Source: Dysidea avara
Lineage: Eukaryota > Porifera > Demospongiae > Dictyoceratida > Dysideidae
Assembly: GCF_963678975.1 (NCBI RefSeq)
Contig: NC_089280.1
Span: 16,032,780 to 16,096,779, forward strand
Direction: 5' to 3'
Length of the DNA: 64,000 nt
Shown here: piece by piece, positions 24,356 through 36,286 of the stretch
How positions within the stretch are numbered: position 1 is the stretch's first letter
How the letters are laid out: each line of letters starts with the position of its first letter
The notes under the pieces: generated by a model
Seen by the model: only the letters and a program-made list of their open reading frames with translations
What the model was told of the DNA's origin: nothing
Databases searched by the model: none
Translations under genes and position numbers: made by a program

Positions 24356-27300
24356 TTAATAGCTGAGATCTTCATTAATTATTACATAGAGTGCAGACAT
24401 GCCATTTAGCTTCCTATTGTTATTAATTTGTCGAACATTTTTCTCTACAGTTGCTAAGCATTGACAATCATGATAGTCATCAGGATCAACACACACTGTA
24501 ACTGCTACTTCCTCTAATGTACAAGCCTCTGTTAGTCGTTCCAAAAACTTTAACATAATATCCACTGTCATTGAATTATCGCTATACTTTAATATTTTGA
24601 CTGATTTATTTTTCTTGACACCATCAGCAAGTACTAGTATGTCATCAAAAAGATAGTTCTCATCATCATAGCCTATAATACTCAATTCTGTAAGTGATAC
24701 AGTATGTTCTAATAAATTAGTTACACCTGTTATCCATGTCTTTATGGTACCTTCTACCCACATAATGTTTTCACCATAACTAAGTGTCAAACTTCCAATA
24801 TGAGGATTTTGTGCTATAACACTTAATATGTCTTCATTCATTGACAGATCTTCAATCTCAATTTCAATATCACTCAACCTGATGGTATTGACTAAACTAT
24901 CGTAGATCACTTTACAATCACCTTTGGGTAGAGTAAAACTTATAGAGTTTACTTTCTGCAAAGTGTCAGCAATTATATGACATGAAGATGATGTCATCTC
25001 TACACGACGTAATCCAATATGCTTCATTGTGGCTATGAGAGATGATAAGAGCACACTGACTCCTTCATCTTTCAAAGGATTAATTGACAAATCAATTCTG
25101 GTGAGAGTTCCCATCAGTCTTATTAGGTGGTGTACACCAGCTACAGTGATGGAGTTGTAACACAAATTAAGATCTTGAATTTTGTTGGTAATGCTCAAAA
25201 AATGCACTAACCTATCTATTCCCTTGTCTTCAATAAAAGTGCAAGAAAGATTAACAGATGTGATAGATTCATTACTTTGCAGAATTTCACCAATTTTGTC
25301 AAATCCTGTAGCACCAAAGTGACAGTAACGTAATCCAAGAAAATTAAAGCAATTGGAATTTTTTAGGTAAACAGAGCGTGATACTGCCATAGTTAAACTA
25401 ATATTTACTACTTTGAAACTGTTGCAACAGTTGGATAATTGTAATAATGCAATATTGTGTGATGGTACGTCTGTATATAGTCAGCTTTAAAATTAGAAAC
25501 ATTTGCTGAATTGAATCGCATACCCATGATAGTAAGTTCAGTAATGGGACAACGCTCTGTAAAAACAAGATCAAAAATCAAATCTAATGTCATAGTACAA
25601 TTTGACCAACTAAAACTAAGGGCCTTATCATAATTTGAATTATCCAATAATGTTTTCAAATTTTGAAACATTTGATGACTCAAATTAGTAGTAGAGTATA
25701 CTGATTCTATTTCTTGGTACTGCATGAGGAAATAGCTATTAGCTATCCATGATCTGCTGAGATCAATCAGCCTACCATCAAGGTGATCTCCTACTATTTG
25801 ACAGACTTCAGGGTTTTGTGTCTCATAAATGCAATCAATCAAAAGTCGTACTGTCTTTGAAGTAAGCCAGGAGCTCATTAGTTTATATGGCAGCATAACA
25901 TTTAGTATTTCCCTGTTACTCAGTCCAGTAATACCTGAATAAAACATCCACACCATCCTGTAGTCATTATCATGCCAGTAAGAGTTTATGCAGTCAAGTT
26001 GATCTTCTGGGGATAATGCTTTAGAAATGTGCCATGCTGCACAAAATTCTTGCACTGTTTTATGTATGAAATTGTAAGACGTTTCAATGCCAAATTCTGA
26101 AATACTAGGAGCAGCTACTAATAGACCCATATTGTTCTGAATGTCAGCAATACAGGTATCTTCAAGATCTTGTGATGTAAATACAAGCTTTTTGTTTTTG
26201 ATAGCTTTATATGCAAAGGAACACAGTTGAGTAAAATTTGGAAGACGATCTAGTGATCGGAGTGCAGTAACTTGATTATCAGGGTGTTGTTTACTGATAT
26301 GTCTGAGTATCAAACGTAAACAAAACAAAGTGTACAGTTCTGTAAGTGTCTTCGGTACATCTTTCTTGTGTTTAAAAATCATACACACTATCGCTAAAAT
26401 TATAGGAATGTATAAGATGTTCAGACCTGTCACTGCCCCAAAATGTGAATCTACCAGTTGGGTACGCAACATTTTCTGATCTTCAACTTTAAATGTGTTT
26501 GCAATATAATCACATATTGAAGTCTCCGTAAAACCTTGGATTTGGTACTCGACACCTTCTAGCCAGTTACAAGCTTCAGGACGGGATGTATACACTATGG
26601 CACAATCTGGTAGTTGTTCCTCTAACTTAAAGAAAATCGAAGACTGGTGTATTTCTTTAGGTAATTCATCATATCCTTCAAGGATAAAACAAACATTTTT
26701 ACCATCGCTATCTGTAATTTCTTTAGCAACACATTTTCTGAACTCATCATCTAGTGTCATCAGCAAGTCACCAATGCCTTCTGCTTTTTGTACTAGTGGA
26801 TCACGTAATAACAACAGAATCACTGTATATGTTTGCAGCAATTTACCTTCTGCCCAAGATTTACATATGTTAATAGCAAGTGTAGTCTTACCCACTCCTG
26901 GATCTCCCTTGATTAAAATTACTTTATTTTCTCCACCCTCAAAATTAAGCATTTCAGACACACTAACAATGTCACTGCCTTTTTTGTTCTCTGTTTCATT
27001 TTGTTTATTGACTTTTTTAATTGTCAAATCAATGTACTTTGAGGAGCAGCAGTCTAATATTTCATACATTGAAGTCAGTTTTAATTTTGCATACATGCGA
27101 CACAAGTGTTGTCGATATTTACACATGTGAGAACTCAAAGGTGATTGGCAAGGTTCAGTCACACTGCTCCCTACAAAATAATCATGTTCAAAGCAATAAT
27201 CATTAATTTTAGTGGACTAGAGATATAGTGCTATAGTTTTGCAGGAATGCAGCTATTACCCTTTAATGGAATATCCCTAACATGCTTATGCAATAGTGCC

Positions 27301-28235
27301 ACAATGGTTAACCTGCCTACAGACTGGTTTTCAACCTATGTTTATAGGTGGTTAACATTGATAGTAGGATTAAAGGTATTTGGATACAACACCCGTCCTT
27401 GGATGATGGTTGGATTTGGTAAATGTACAGGCCACTGCAAATTACAAGCTGTCTATACTCCAGGCCACTACTGTGACACTATACTGTGACACATGGTGCT
27501 ACTTATCACATGTATAATTCCAATAAGCACACATATGTGTGCATGTGATGTAATTGTAATTAGCGACACTGACTCGCCCAACTGATGGATTACTATTTAA
27601 CTGCAGCCCTACTAACATTACCGTATAGCCTAAATGTTTCAAGAGGGAAAATTTTTACTCTTTCAAGGTTTTTGGAGTTGTTAGTGAAAATTTTATCCTT
27701 GAAAAATTTAGACCTCCATATATGAGATTGCTTGTAAATCCATGAAAAATTTATGTTTACATTGCTCAACCTTGAAAATTTTGCCCTCAAAATATTTAGG
27801 CTATACGGTAACTTGGTTTAAGGTCTTAAATTTCATTTTGTCTGTAGACATGATGCGATGTTTTTACATGAATAAAAGTTACTAACTCTGATCAGATTTA
27901 CGTAACATAATTACACTTCTTACTCTTCACCACTTACCTTTCAACTTTCCCTCTATCTGACTAGCAATGGAGTTCAAATTAATATTTTTAATAGCATCAA
28001 TGAGTTTATTCCAGCTAGCATCTGGTGTGGTATACCATTTTTCAAGCATACTCTTGCAACATTCTTCAACACTCCGAGGAAAGTTTGCATCAATCACTTC
28101 CAACGCACGTCCTTCCACTACAGAAGGGTCTAACAGTTCTACACCAAGACCTTTCCACTTGTCTGCTACAGATGGTACTACATGTTTGTACATATCTCCT
28201 AAGGAAGGACGATCATTTCCTACACATAAAGACAA
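24356..28235 (-). CDS. NOD-like receptor: Death-NACHT-LRR
   Basis: Exons 28235-27938, 27170-25524 and 25470-24356; phases agree and give about 1019 residues. Residues 8-95 form a Death domain (GDMYKHVVPSVADKWKGLG). The NACHT ATPase follows, with Walker A GDPGVGKTT at about 188 and Walker B VCFILEGYDELP at about 258-270, then a helical region. The C-terminus carries leucine-rich repeats (SVNLSCTFIEDKGIDRLV, IDLSINPLKDEGVSVLL). This order is the bona fide animal NLR plan: intracellular sensing, ATP-driven oligomerisation, and signalling through Death-domain contacts. Intron 1 (767 nt, gtaagt) holds a MITE. Intron 2 is 53 nt (gtatgc...cag, CTGAC branch-like site) and removes the apparent frameshift between NACHT and LRR. 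The start is uncertain: an acceptor-like TGTGTAG at about 28220 would mean an extra 5' exon. No lesion is seen. Confidence 0.88.
27619..27810. mobile_element. MITE in NLR intron 1
   Basis: Inverted ends TACCGTATAGCCTAAAT and ATTTAGGCTATACGGTA. The inverted similarity continues inwards (GGGAAAATTTTT versus AAAATTTTGCCC). Non-coding, about 190 bp, lies wholly inside the 767-nt intron. Confidence 0.85.
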
Positions 28236-28901
28236 TAATTACTACTGAAGTTAATTTCTGGATCCATGGTCTTTGGCTTTTTATTTAGTAGTGTTTGAAT
28301 TGTTGTATACTTGGACTACAGTGTAGTCCACGTAATGGGGCATACTCAAAGCTTATACTAACTGCAAAATCATTGCTGTATTTTTTACCGGTTAATGCAA
28401 AATAATTATTATGGTGTTTATTATTGTTTAATGTCCAGGTCATGGTACCCAGGGATATTGCTCTAAAATTTTCATGTAGTTATAAATACTTGAGGTAAAT
28501 TGCTGAATTCCAGCTAGGCAAAATTAAATCAATCAATCTAATAGTTTATTAGATTGATTGATTTATTATTTTATACTCACAACCACCAACACAATGCTGT
28601 TCCTCCTTGTTGGAGTGATACAAAACAATTACAACAACAAACTAAACATACATTACATGCATAGTTAAATAAAGACAATAGCAAACATTACACCACACAC
28701 AAACAACACTGAATTATGTAGATGGCAAGAAATGGCTGATAGCATTATATGGCACCAATAAATGCTACTGAAGTTTTAAGCTGATTGTTGCAATATTGTG
28801 ACTATTGTAGGGACAAAATTTGTGATTCTCAGCATAGTGATATAATCATACACACACCATAAAAATGTAGAACATACTGGATTACCATGTTAGTTACACA
28901 A

Positions 28902-30470
28902 TCAAAGTTTAATGAGTAACTCTTGTTCAGTGAACTTAGATTGTTCTGGTGTCAGTTTTGCTATTTGTGTCAGGAGGGACAACAAGCTGTAATCCTGAAA
29001 AAGAAGGACGAGCCAGTTTCAGACAAGAAATTTGAACATGATATAGTGTGAATTGAACTCTCTTCCTAAAAAGTTCGTTCCTGTTGTAATTTTCTGTACT
29101 AAACAGCACTCTGCTTGTGCAACAACTAGTTGAACACTAGAAGAAAAGTTTTGATGAAAAGACTGGCAAACACAGGTGAGATTAGTTTTAAAATTAAGAA
29201 TAAACGGGTTGACTGGCTGTTGGAAGTTACTTGGAGTTGAGGCAGTTGGGAGAGCTTGGCTATTACCACTAGTATTAATGAACAACTGTAACAGTTGTAG
29301 AATATTGGCAACTTGTCCACCAACTGTGTTGATAGATGTAGACAATGCTGGAGCTGCCTGATGTTGAATCAAACAAGTGGAAGAAGTTGCAGTGATTAAA
29401 GGGTAAGCTGTTGGAGTAGACATAGCTGGAGTAATGACACACTGTTGGAATTTTGAATATTGCTGATCAGAGTTGGGGGTAATGCGTTATGTAATAATAT
29501 TACTTTAACAGTAACGAGTAATATAACGTGTTACATGACAAAGTAGCAAGTAATATGTAACGGATATTACATTCGGAAATTGTAACAAATGTAATGCGTT
29601 GCTTCCTATTAAGGCGCATTGTATCCAGGCATGTGATTGATTGCATTTTGGAAAGACTGGAGATAGCGTTATAGGCATGGAAAAAGAATGATGGCGTAAG
29701 GGGAGTGCCCTTGAGGCCAAGATACAACAACAAAGTATGTATTTGTGGCTGAAATACACCACAGAAACACGTGTCTCGCTCGTGTCACTTGTAGTTGTAG
29801 GCTGGTAGCTTGTATTTAGAAAGTTGGACTTACTTTATAGTTTGTAATGAACAAATGTAATATGTAATATTATTACTAGTTACAGCCCTCAGAGTAGCGA
29901 ATAATATGTAACTCGTTACTTTTTCAGTAAGTAAGATATAACTGTAGCGTGCTACATCGCATAAAAGTATGAGTAATATGTAACTAGTTACATTTTTAGA
30001 GTAACGACCCCAACTCTGTTGCTGATTATTTTCTACAAAACATATCTTGAATCTGTGAAGGAGATATCAGTGGTACAGAAATAGATGAATTAGCAGTTGT
30101 CTGTTGGTCGATACCCATAGACTGTGCACACTTGCTGAAACAGATAATGGTGCAGGTGGCAACTGAAGTGTATGGTGTTACGATAGCAGTGCTTGTCACA
30201 GTAAAGCGTTTTGGGTTTGGCTCACCATTATCTTGCACAAAACATCGTGAAGAACTGCTCTCAACTGGAGTATGTGGTAGTCTTATTCTTTTAGCAACTC
30301 CTCCTTTTCTACCCACATCTATTGGCATTCCTTGTTGCAATGACTGCGACAGTATACTAGCAACAAAAACCCACACTAAAGTCAACTCTGTTCAAGTCAC
30401 AAGCACTGCCATCATCTCTCGCTTCATCTGGGTCTGATTCAGAGCTGTCACCACTAATCGTCGTCTCCAT
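28902..30470 (-). CDS. Unknown four-exon gene, probable nuclear or polar low-complexity protein
   Basis: The proposed exons are 30470-30387, 30343-30115, 29425-29100 and 28994-28902, with consistent phases and 243 residues. The start METTISGDSSESDPDEARDD is acidic and serine-rich. Exon 2 has a basic patch GRKGGVAKRIRLP that could be a nuclear localisation signal. Exon 3 is rich in Ser, Thr, Gln and Asn. Exon 4 encodes LLSLLTQIAKLTPEQSKF and a stop. I recognise no domain. The first intron would be only 43 nt and its donor (gttgac) is weak, so exon 1 or its junction may be wrong. Introns 2 and 3 use gtatcg and gtacag. A hAT element sits in intron 2. It ends about 670 bp upstream of the NLR, on the same strand. 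Confidence 0.4.
29468..30018. mobile_element. Non-autonomous hAT element
   Basis: Ends CAGAGTTGGGG and CCCCAACTCTG. It is flanked by a perfect 8-bp duplication TTGCTGAT (29460-29467 and 30019-30026). The inside is built from repeated GTAACG/TAATATGTAAC blocks, the sub-terminal pattern known from hAT elements of the 'gagttgggg-taacg' type. No transposase. Confidence 0.92.
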
Positions 30471-30833
30471 TTCAGCTTGTCACAGTTGACACCTCCCGAG
30501 CAAGACACTTTCACCTACACTTAATTGACATGCACAGTAGTTTGATTATCCACTCATTTCCTTATCAATTCTCCATTTCTCTGTTTCCCATTTTCTGTTT
30601 CCTATTTCTCCATTCCTGGTTTTACCAATACCGATAATGGCAGCCTTAGGACCACCACTTGGAATAGTGTTAATTAAGAAATAGGGGACATGGTGATGTG
30701 GGGATTTGACAAGCTTCTTCACAGGGAAAATTGATATTAGAATACAGTATGTCAAATTTTCTGTGTTGCCCCAGGGGTGGGGCATGATATTGCATTGATA
30801 GCTAGGTACATAACAACATTAACAACTAGTATA

Positions 30834-32636
30834 TAGGGTCTGCAATCCAAAAAATCAACTTTTGCAAATCAATCCCCCTACCACTGCAGGATGTTCATGG
30901 TAGTATCCCATTGCTAGATCTACCATGAAACTGGAGGCACGATTGTTGTCTTCACAGAAATATTGATTTTAGTATCTCACAAGATGCAAAATTTATTCTT
31001 AAAATTTCATGCTCCACACAAACGACTGGATAAAACTGCTACTTAGCTAGATATTATCTAGAGTCATTGTAGTTAAAAGTACTGTACGCACAGTAATAAG
31101 CAAATGATTCACTGGGTTCCCGGCACAAGGTTGCTTTCTTTTAAAATCAGAAAACAAAACACTAACTTTCGAATTCAAGCTGCCCTACCAGCTAAGACAA
31201 GTAAAGCCAACTCTTCTTCACAGTATTGTGATAAGGTTGGATGCATAGCCTGTCTATGCTGTTAGTCTGGAAAGGATCTAAGACTTCTCACCATCTGGGT
31301 GAAGAGCATCAAAGTTTCATGCATCATTAATTACACAGGATTCTCACAAGGGTGTCAAAGTCCTTTCCAGTACTTCTGATGCCACACTGGTCACCTAATA
31401 TTGTATTTAATAGTTATACCATGGCCACGGGCCTGATATATATGCCCAAGCCCGAGGGCATGGGCATATATCAGGCAAACCCCGAGTGGTCATGGTATAA
31501 GTAATATATACCACTCTGGTATGCTCACCTAATAGATAAAGGAAGACAAACCTGCATTCACCACATTACTTTTATACAGAGGTTTGCAAACATCGATTGT
31601 GAGTTTAAATTGTGGGCACAAAAAAGAAATGATTGTGGGTTTCACTGGTTGTAGTGATACCATTTTAAACCAAATAACCACTTTGTGGACCTAAGGTGCT
31701 AAAATAAACACTTAGACATAAAGGTTATGAATGTTTGAGGCATCTTTTCATGCAGTTGAAATGTACTCTAGAAAAACAATCCCCACATTTCAAAAATGAT
31801 TATTTAGTGATGTCTTGTAACTGAACTATGCAATGCTGACTCACTCAATTCTTTTTGCTTCACAACAATGCATCTAACTAAATCAACATGTTTAACTCAA
31901 ACCCACAATGCAAAACTTTAAGTATCTCTATATAAATAATCAAAGGGAACTGATGCTTTGTAGCTGCCTCAGCATCAAAGGCAGTTGTGGTCAGGGCTAT
32001 GTCATGATATCGCCCTAACCACAGGGCGATATCTAGATATTGCTCTGTGGTCAGGGCAATATGTGATATATAACCCTGTGGTTTCCTTTAATCTGAGGTG
32101 TCAAAGTGGTGCATAGAATGATTATAAATGATGGTCCAAAACATTTGGTAGTAGCAGCAGTCGGTGTTCCTGTGATTTCATATGATACAGTATACCAGCA
32201 GCTCACCAGGAGCTCCACCCAGCTCGAATCAAAAATGAAAGATTTTGTGCATTTTTTTGGCTTGCTTTGGTTGGTTTCTCTTGCCCTGCCAGTGGTAGCT
32301 ATAGCTAGGGCAGTTTGAAATTCGTATTTCTTAGTCTGTTTTTTCAAAGAAAACAACCCTGTGCTGACCCAGCAAATCATTTGCATATTACTGTGCGTAC
32401 TTTTTAACTACAACAACCTTGGATATGATTTGGCTTAAGTAGCAGGTTTCATCCAGTCCTTTGTGTGAAGCACGAAATTTAAAAAATAAATTTTGCATCT
32501 CACAAAAATATTAAATTCGATATTTCTGTGAAGACGCCTCCGGTTTCATGGTGGATCTAGCAATGGGATACTACAATGAACATCCCACAATGGTAGGGAG
32601 ATCAATTAAAAGTTTATTTTCAGATTGCGGACCCTA
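30834..32636. repeat. Large inverted-repeat element, arms of about 290 bp
   Basis: The left arm 30834-31130 begins TAGGGTCTGCAATC and the right arm 32365-32636 is its inverted, diverged copy ending GATTGCGGACCCTA. Shared internal blocks include ATCCCATTGCTAGATC and ACCATGAAAC, and near the inner ends GTACGCACAGTAAT. The interior has a foldback at 31414-31500 (TTATACCATGGCCAC versus GTGGTCATGGTATAA) and alternating inverted copies of CTGTGGTCAGGGC at 31985-32090. No transposase frame is visible. Confidence 0.75.
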
Positions 32637-32638
32637 AC

Positions 32639-33025
32639 TATAGTATGTACACATTGAGCTGGATCCTCAAAAACATTTAATAACTCATGGATGGAATTAC
32701 ACACAATCTTGAAATTTGGCACACTAGTAGTACTGCTTGACCCGCTAAAAATATTTCAAAATCGTTTTGTTCAAATGTCTGACATAATATTTATGGCCAA
32801 TCAAAATTTTCACCATACATTTCCTATGGGAAAGCCATGCAGTGTCTATTAAAGCCCTTTCCCAGACTTGTAATAGAGCCAAACTGTACATGTCTGTTGT
32901 TGACACCTTTGCTATCACCATTAATCATCTGGTTGGTTGAAATGTTTACTCTCTTGAGAAAAAAAAATTTTTAGCTGTTTTTTGAGGATCCAGCTCAACT
33001 CAAGCGGCTCAACTTGTACATACTA
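32639..33025. mobile_element. MITE, TATAGTATGT family, copy 1
   Basis: It aligns throughout with 55605-55992 (CTCAAAAACATTTAATAACT and ACCCGCTAAAAAT are shared). The ends are inverted, TATAGTATGTACA versus TGTACATACTA; the right end has an extra duplicated 'GGCTCAACT' piece. It directly abuts the right arm of the preceding inverted-repeat element. Confidence 0.85.
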
Positions 33026-33414
33026 GATGGGTTTCCTTTTTAGGGTGTGTCCTTTGCGAGCAAATGCGTGTTTCCGTGTTACAAATGTTGGTCAAGAAGT
33101 CAACAAAAACCCATTGTTAAAAATAGCTTAGCAAACAGTATGGATTCTTTAAAGATACAAAACGTTTTAAAACCACCCAATCTATCATTCTGACTAGTAG
33201 CGAGGTCTTAAGAAGAATGTTTTCAGTGAGTTTTATCGCTTTTCCAAAACCTGAGATTGAGAGGAAATCACCTTCTCTTTCATCCTTAACCTTACGCGTT
33301 GGATATGTTTTGGCTCAAACCTAATACTATAACATACTTTCTGTTCTAAAAGCTGGCTAGTACTAACATGCTAAAGTTAACCGAAACATTTGTTTTCCCC
33401 GGCCATTGGCCATA

Positions 33415-35275
33415 ATACATTAGAGTTTCCACTCAAAATAGGAAGGTGCCTCATTTTGTTGTGTCTGGAGTTTTCACACAGATTTACCTTTAAGATAAAG
33501 CAAACAAGTGCCAATTTGTTATTGGATTGTTTGCAGCATTCAATATCAGCACAATTTAATATCTAAAAAGTGGTCACGTGACCAAAAATCCCTTCATATA
33601 TGATTTCCACTGCAAAATGGGATGATGCCTCAGCCTTTTTCATTGTTTCTGATGACTTTCACACAGACTGACCTTAAGATAAAACAAACAGGTGTTAATA
33701 TTTACTAGTATATTAAAAATTATAAATCTAAATATGAAGTAGAAACCCAAGTAATAAAAAATAGTGAAACAAGATATGAATGATGGTAGTTTTCACAGCA
33801 TAGCTTGGTGAGAAATCTCTACTTTGACATGGTATAGCAATTATTTTGTGTTCAATGCCAAAGTAGGGATTTCCCACCGAGCTATGCTGTAAAAGCTACC
33901 GTCATTCATCTCTTGTTTTACTACTTTTTATCGATTTTAGATTTACTTCATTTTTAGATTTATAATTTTTAATATACTAGTTTGTTTAGTTGTTTTGTTA
34001 AGGCATACAACCAGCTATAAACATGTGACTGTTCTATTAGGATGACTGCTGTATTAGAGTATCTCGAGTCAGCCTGCAAAGATGTGCGCTTGCCTAAAAA
34101 GAGGCATGGTTTTGATCGATTATAGAGTATCTCGAGTCAGCCTTCTAAATTGAAGGTGTGTGGTCACTGAAATGCAGCTAGCGTAAAAGGGGTGTGTCAT
34201 TGTGGTTTCAATTGATAGATCAATAATGCGTAGAATGAAGAATGGGCGGGATCTTGTGACCTATCATGAAAGCTATCTAGTACTGGTACTTCCGTACAGT
34301 AGCCTATGTTATAGGTTATATAAGTAAGGAATATAAAATCTATGCCTCTGTACAGTAGCATAGTCTAAGCGCATTAAATAATCTTGTGGCGTCTATTATG
34401 CTGCTTAAAGAAAGCGTTGATACGGAAAATTAACGACTTGATATGGTTTCGTTGAATGAAGAAGACAAGCAACCTGATTGAAGATAAAAGAAAAGACAAG
34501 ACGCAGAGGGCACAACCCCAAAAGGCACATCCCACTGGTGAGTTTGTTCTTGTGGCGTAAAATGGTGGCAGTGCACTGCTTCGATTGGCCTCTAGGCTTG
34601 CGACTGCAGTCAGTCAGTTAGGCAGTCAGTCAGTTAGGCAGTCAGTCTAAAATTCAAGATTTGGCGATTTTTAAAAATTCTGTATCCGGTCACCTGTAAG
34701 TGTTTTGTTGTATTTAATGCTGTTTTATGTATTATATGGACTAGTACTATTCCGTAAAAGTGATTTTCGTCTTGTAAGATATCTCTAGGATGATTTTTAA
34801 AGGCGGAATTTTGGGCGGCGTGCGAAATTTCATCTGGATTCCTACTTAAATGGTACGACCGTACCGTTTGATTAAACTGTCTATTTCTTTCAATATAAGG
34901 TACAGTTTATACTGTAAATATCCAAAAAGTGGTCACGTGACCAACAATCCCATTACAGCTATACAGGATGTGCTATAGCACTCCAAGATGTAGAAGTCTT
35001 AAGAAATACAATACTTGTGACTTAGATCACCCTAAAATACAATGATTTTTTTTCAATAAGCTGTCCGATATAACCATTAAGGTATTTTTGGTCACGTGAC
35101 CACTTTTTGTTGTTTTTGTGTGTTAAGCTTACGTTGATACCCAATGCTACAAACAATCCAATGGTAAATTAACACATGTTTGCTTTATCTTAAAGGTCAA
35201 TCTGTGTGTGAAAATCTCCAGAAACTGCAAAAGTAAGCACCTTCCTATTTTGAGTTGGAAACCCTAAACACATTT
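33415..35275. repeat. Inverted-repeat element, about 170-bp arms, with tandem inner repeat
   Basis: The left arm, about 33420-33585, and the right arm, about 35085-35275, are inverted copies: TCAAAATAGGAAGGTGC, CTTTAAGATAAAGCAAAC and GGTCACGTGACC occur in both. The left arm has a diverged direct repeat at 33600-33700. The block AAAAGTGGTCACGTGACCAA also recurs at about 34925. No open reading frame is visible. A minisatellite (AGTCAGTCAGTTAGGC, 2-3 units) lies at about 34605-34650. Confidence 0.7.
33704..33981. mobile_element. Long-arm foldback MITE
   Basis: The two arms of roughly 130 bp are inverted copies (left ACTAGTATATTAAAAATTAT, right TTTTTAATATACTAGT; inner AACAAGATATGAATGATGG versus the complement of AACAAGAGATGAATGACGG). 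It leaves only about 20 bp of loop. It is nested in the 33415-35275 element. Confidence 0.85.
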
Positions 35276-35968
35276 TTGACATAGAAAACTCGGAAAGTAT
35301 GCGGTAAGGTTACGGTAAAACGACCACGCCTTAAAAAGGCAACCAGTCTATAGTAGCTAGATCTATGCAGTGCAGTAAGCTGAAACCATATGATTATCGC
35401 AAGCAGCAAGCATCTCTACAACCCTGTTACTAAAGTGTCAACGTTGTGGTCTGACAACTGCACTGATCATTTAAAGTTAAAAGGGCGTTTAACACACAAT
35501 GCATTGTATGCAAGCTTTTTTTCCCGTGGCATTACACAAATTAATGACACCTGAAGCAGAGATGAAACTCCTGTCCATACTTGAACCGCTTCCGCTTCAC
35601 CACGAAGGCCAATCTGTCAAACGCACGTGATCACTACATGATCACACACGTGATCAAATTCTCTTTGTACTTCAGTACTTACAGCATAGATTTATATACA
35701 GTATTATGGTTTTTCCAAAAAATCCCTTAGCGAGAACCTATACAGCAATGCTACATCATCTATCTTTTTTACTTTTTTTTCTCCAGGGGTGACCAACACC
35801 CCTGTCACCATAGACGGATCTGAGGAGGGCCAAGCCGCCAAGGGGGGCATCCCCCCGGCCCTTCTCTTTCTCCCCCTTGGTACAGGACTGTATTGGCACC
35901 AGAAATAGGAATCATGCATTCACACTGTATTCAGAAGTACAGAAAGCCAGCAGGCTGGCAAATAGAAG

Positions 35969-36286
35969 CAGGGGCGGATGAGGGGGGGGTCAAAGGGTTC
36001 CATGGAACCCTCCTTGAAAGAGCCTCTCTTACTCAAAATACTGTAATAGAGCAGTCAAGATCGAGATACTCTAATAGAGCAGTCACAGTATTCTAAGAGG
36101 AGCAGTATATAGTACATGTGGAATTATAAATAAGGAAATATAATTGGTGAAGGTATCTATGGTGAGGGGCAGCTATTGTCAGCAGGTGATGACCTTTTCT
36201 TTTTTTTTGGTCTTTGATTTATAGCTGGGCTGAAGTTGCAATTCCAGAGTGGAACCCCCCTTTTAAAAAGTCTGGATCTGCCCCTG
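35969..36286. mobile_element. CAGGGGCGGAT-type TIR element
   Basis: It begins CAGGGGCGGATGAGGGGGG and ends with the complement of CAGGGGCAGATCCAGAC. Two dyad motif copies lie inside (36036-36085). No clean target duplication could be read. A further element of the same look begins at 36584 (CAGGGGTGTAGCCAGGATTT), but its right end was not found. Confidence 0.6.

Noticed and set aside
25400-25525. Apparent frameshift between NACHT and LRR parts of the NLR
   Set aside because: A 53-nt intron with good splice sites and matching phase explains it, so the gene is not called broken.
26597-27130. 177-codon open frame on the plus strand
   Set aside because: It is the antisense shadow of the NACHT exon, whose Walker motifs are clear on the minus strand.
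29019-30385. Two open frames read as a gene split by a hAT insertion in an exon
   Set aside because: Candidate splice sites place the hAT element in an intron with consistent phases, so exon disruption is not required.
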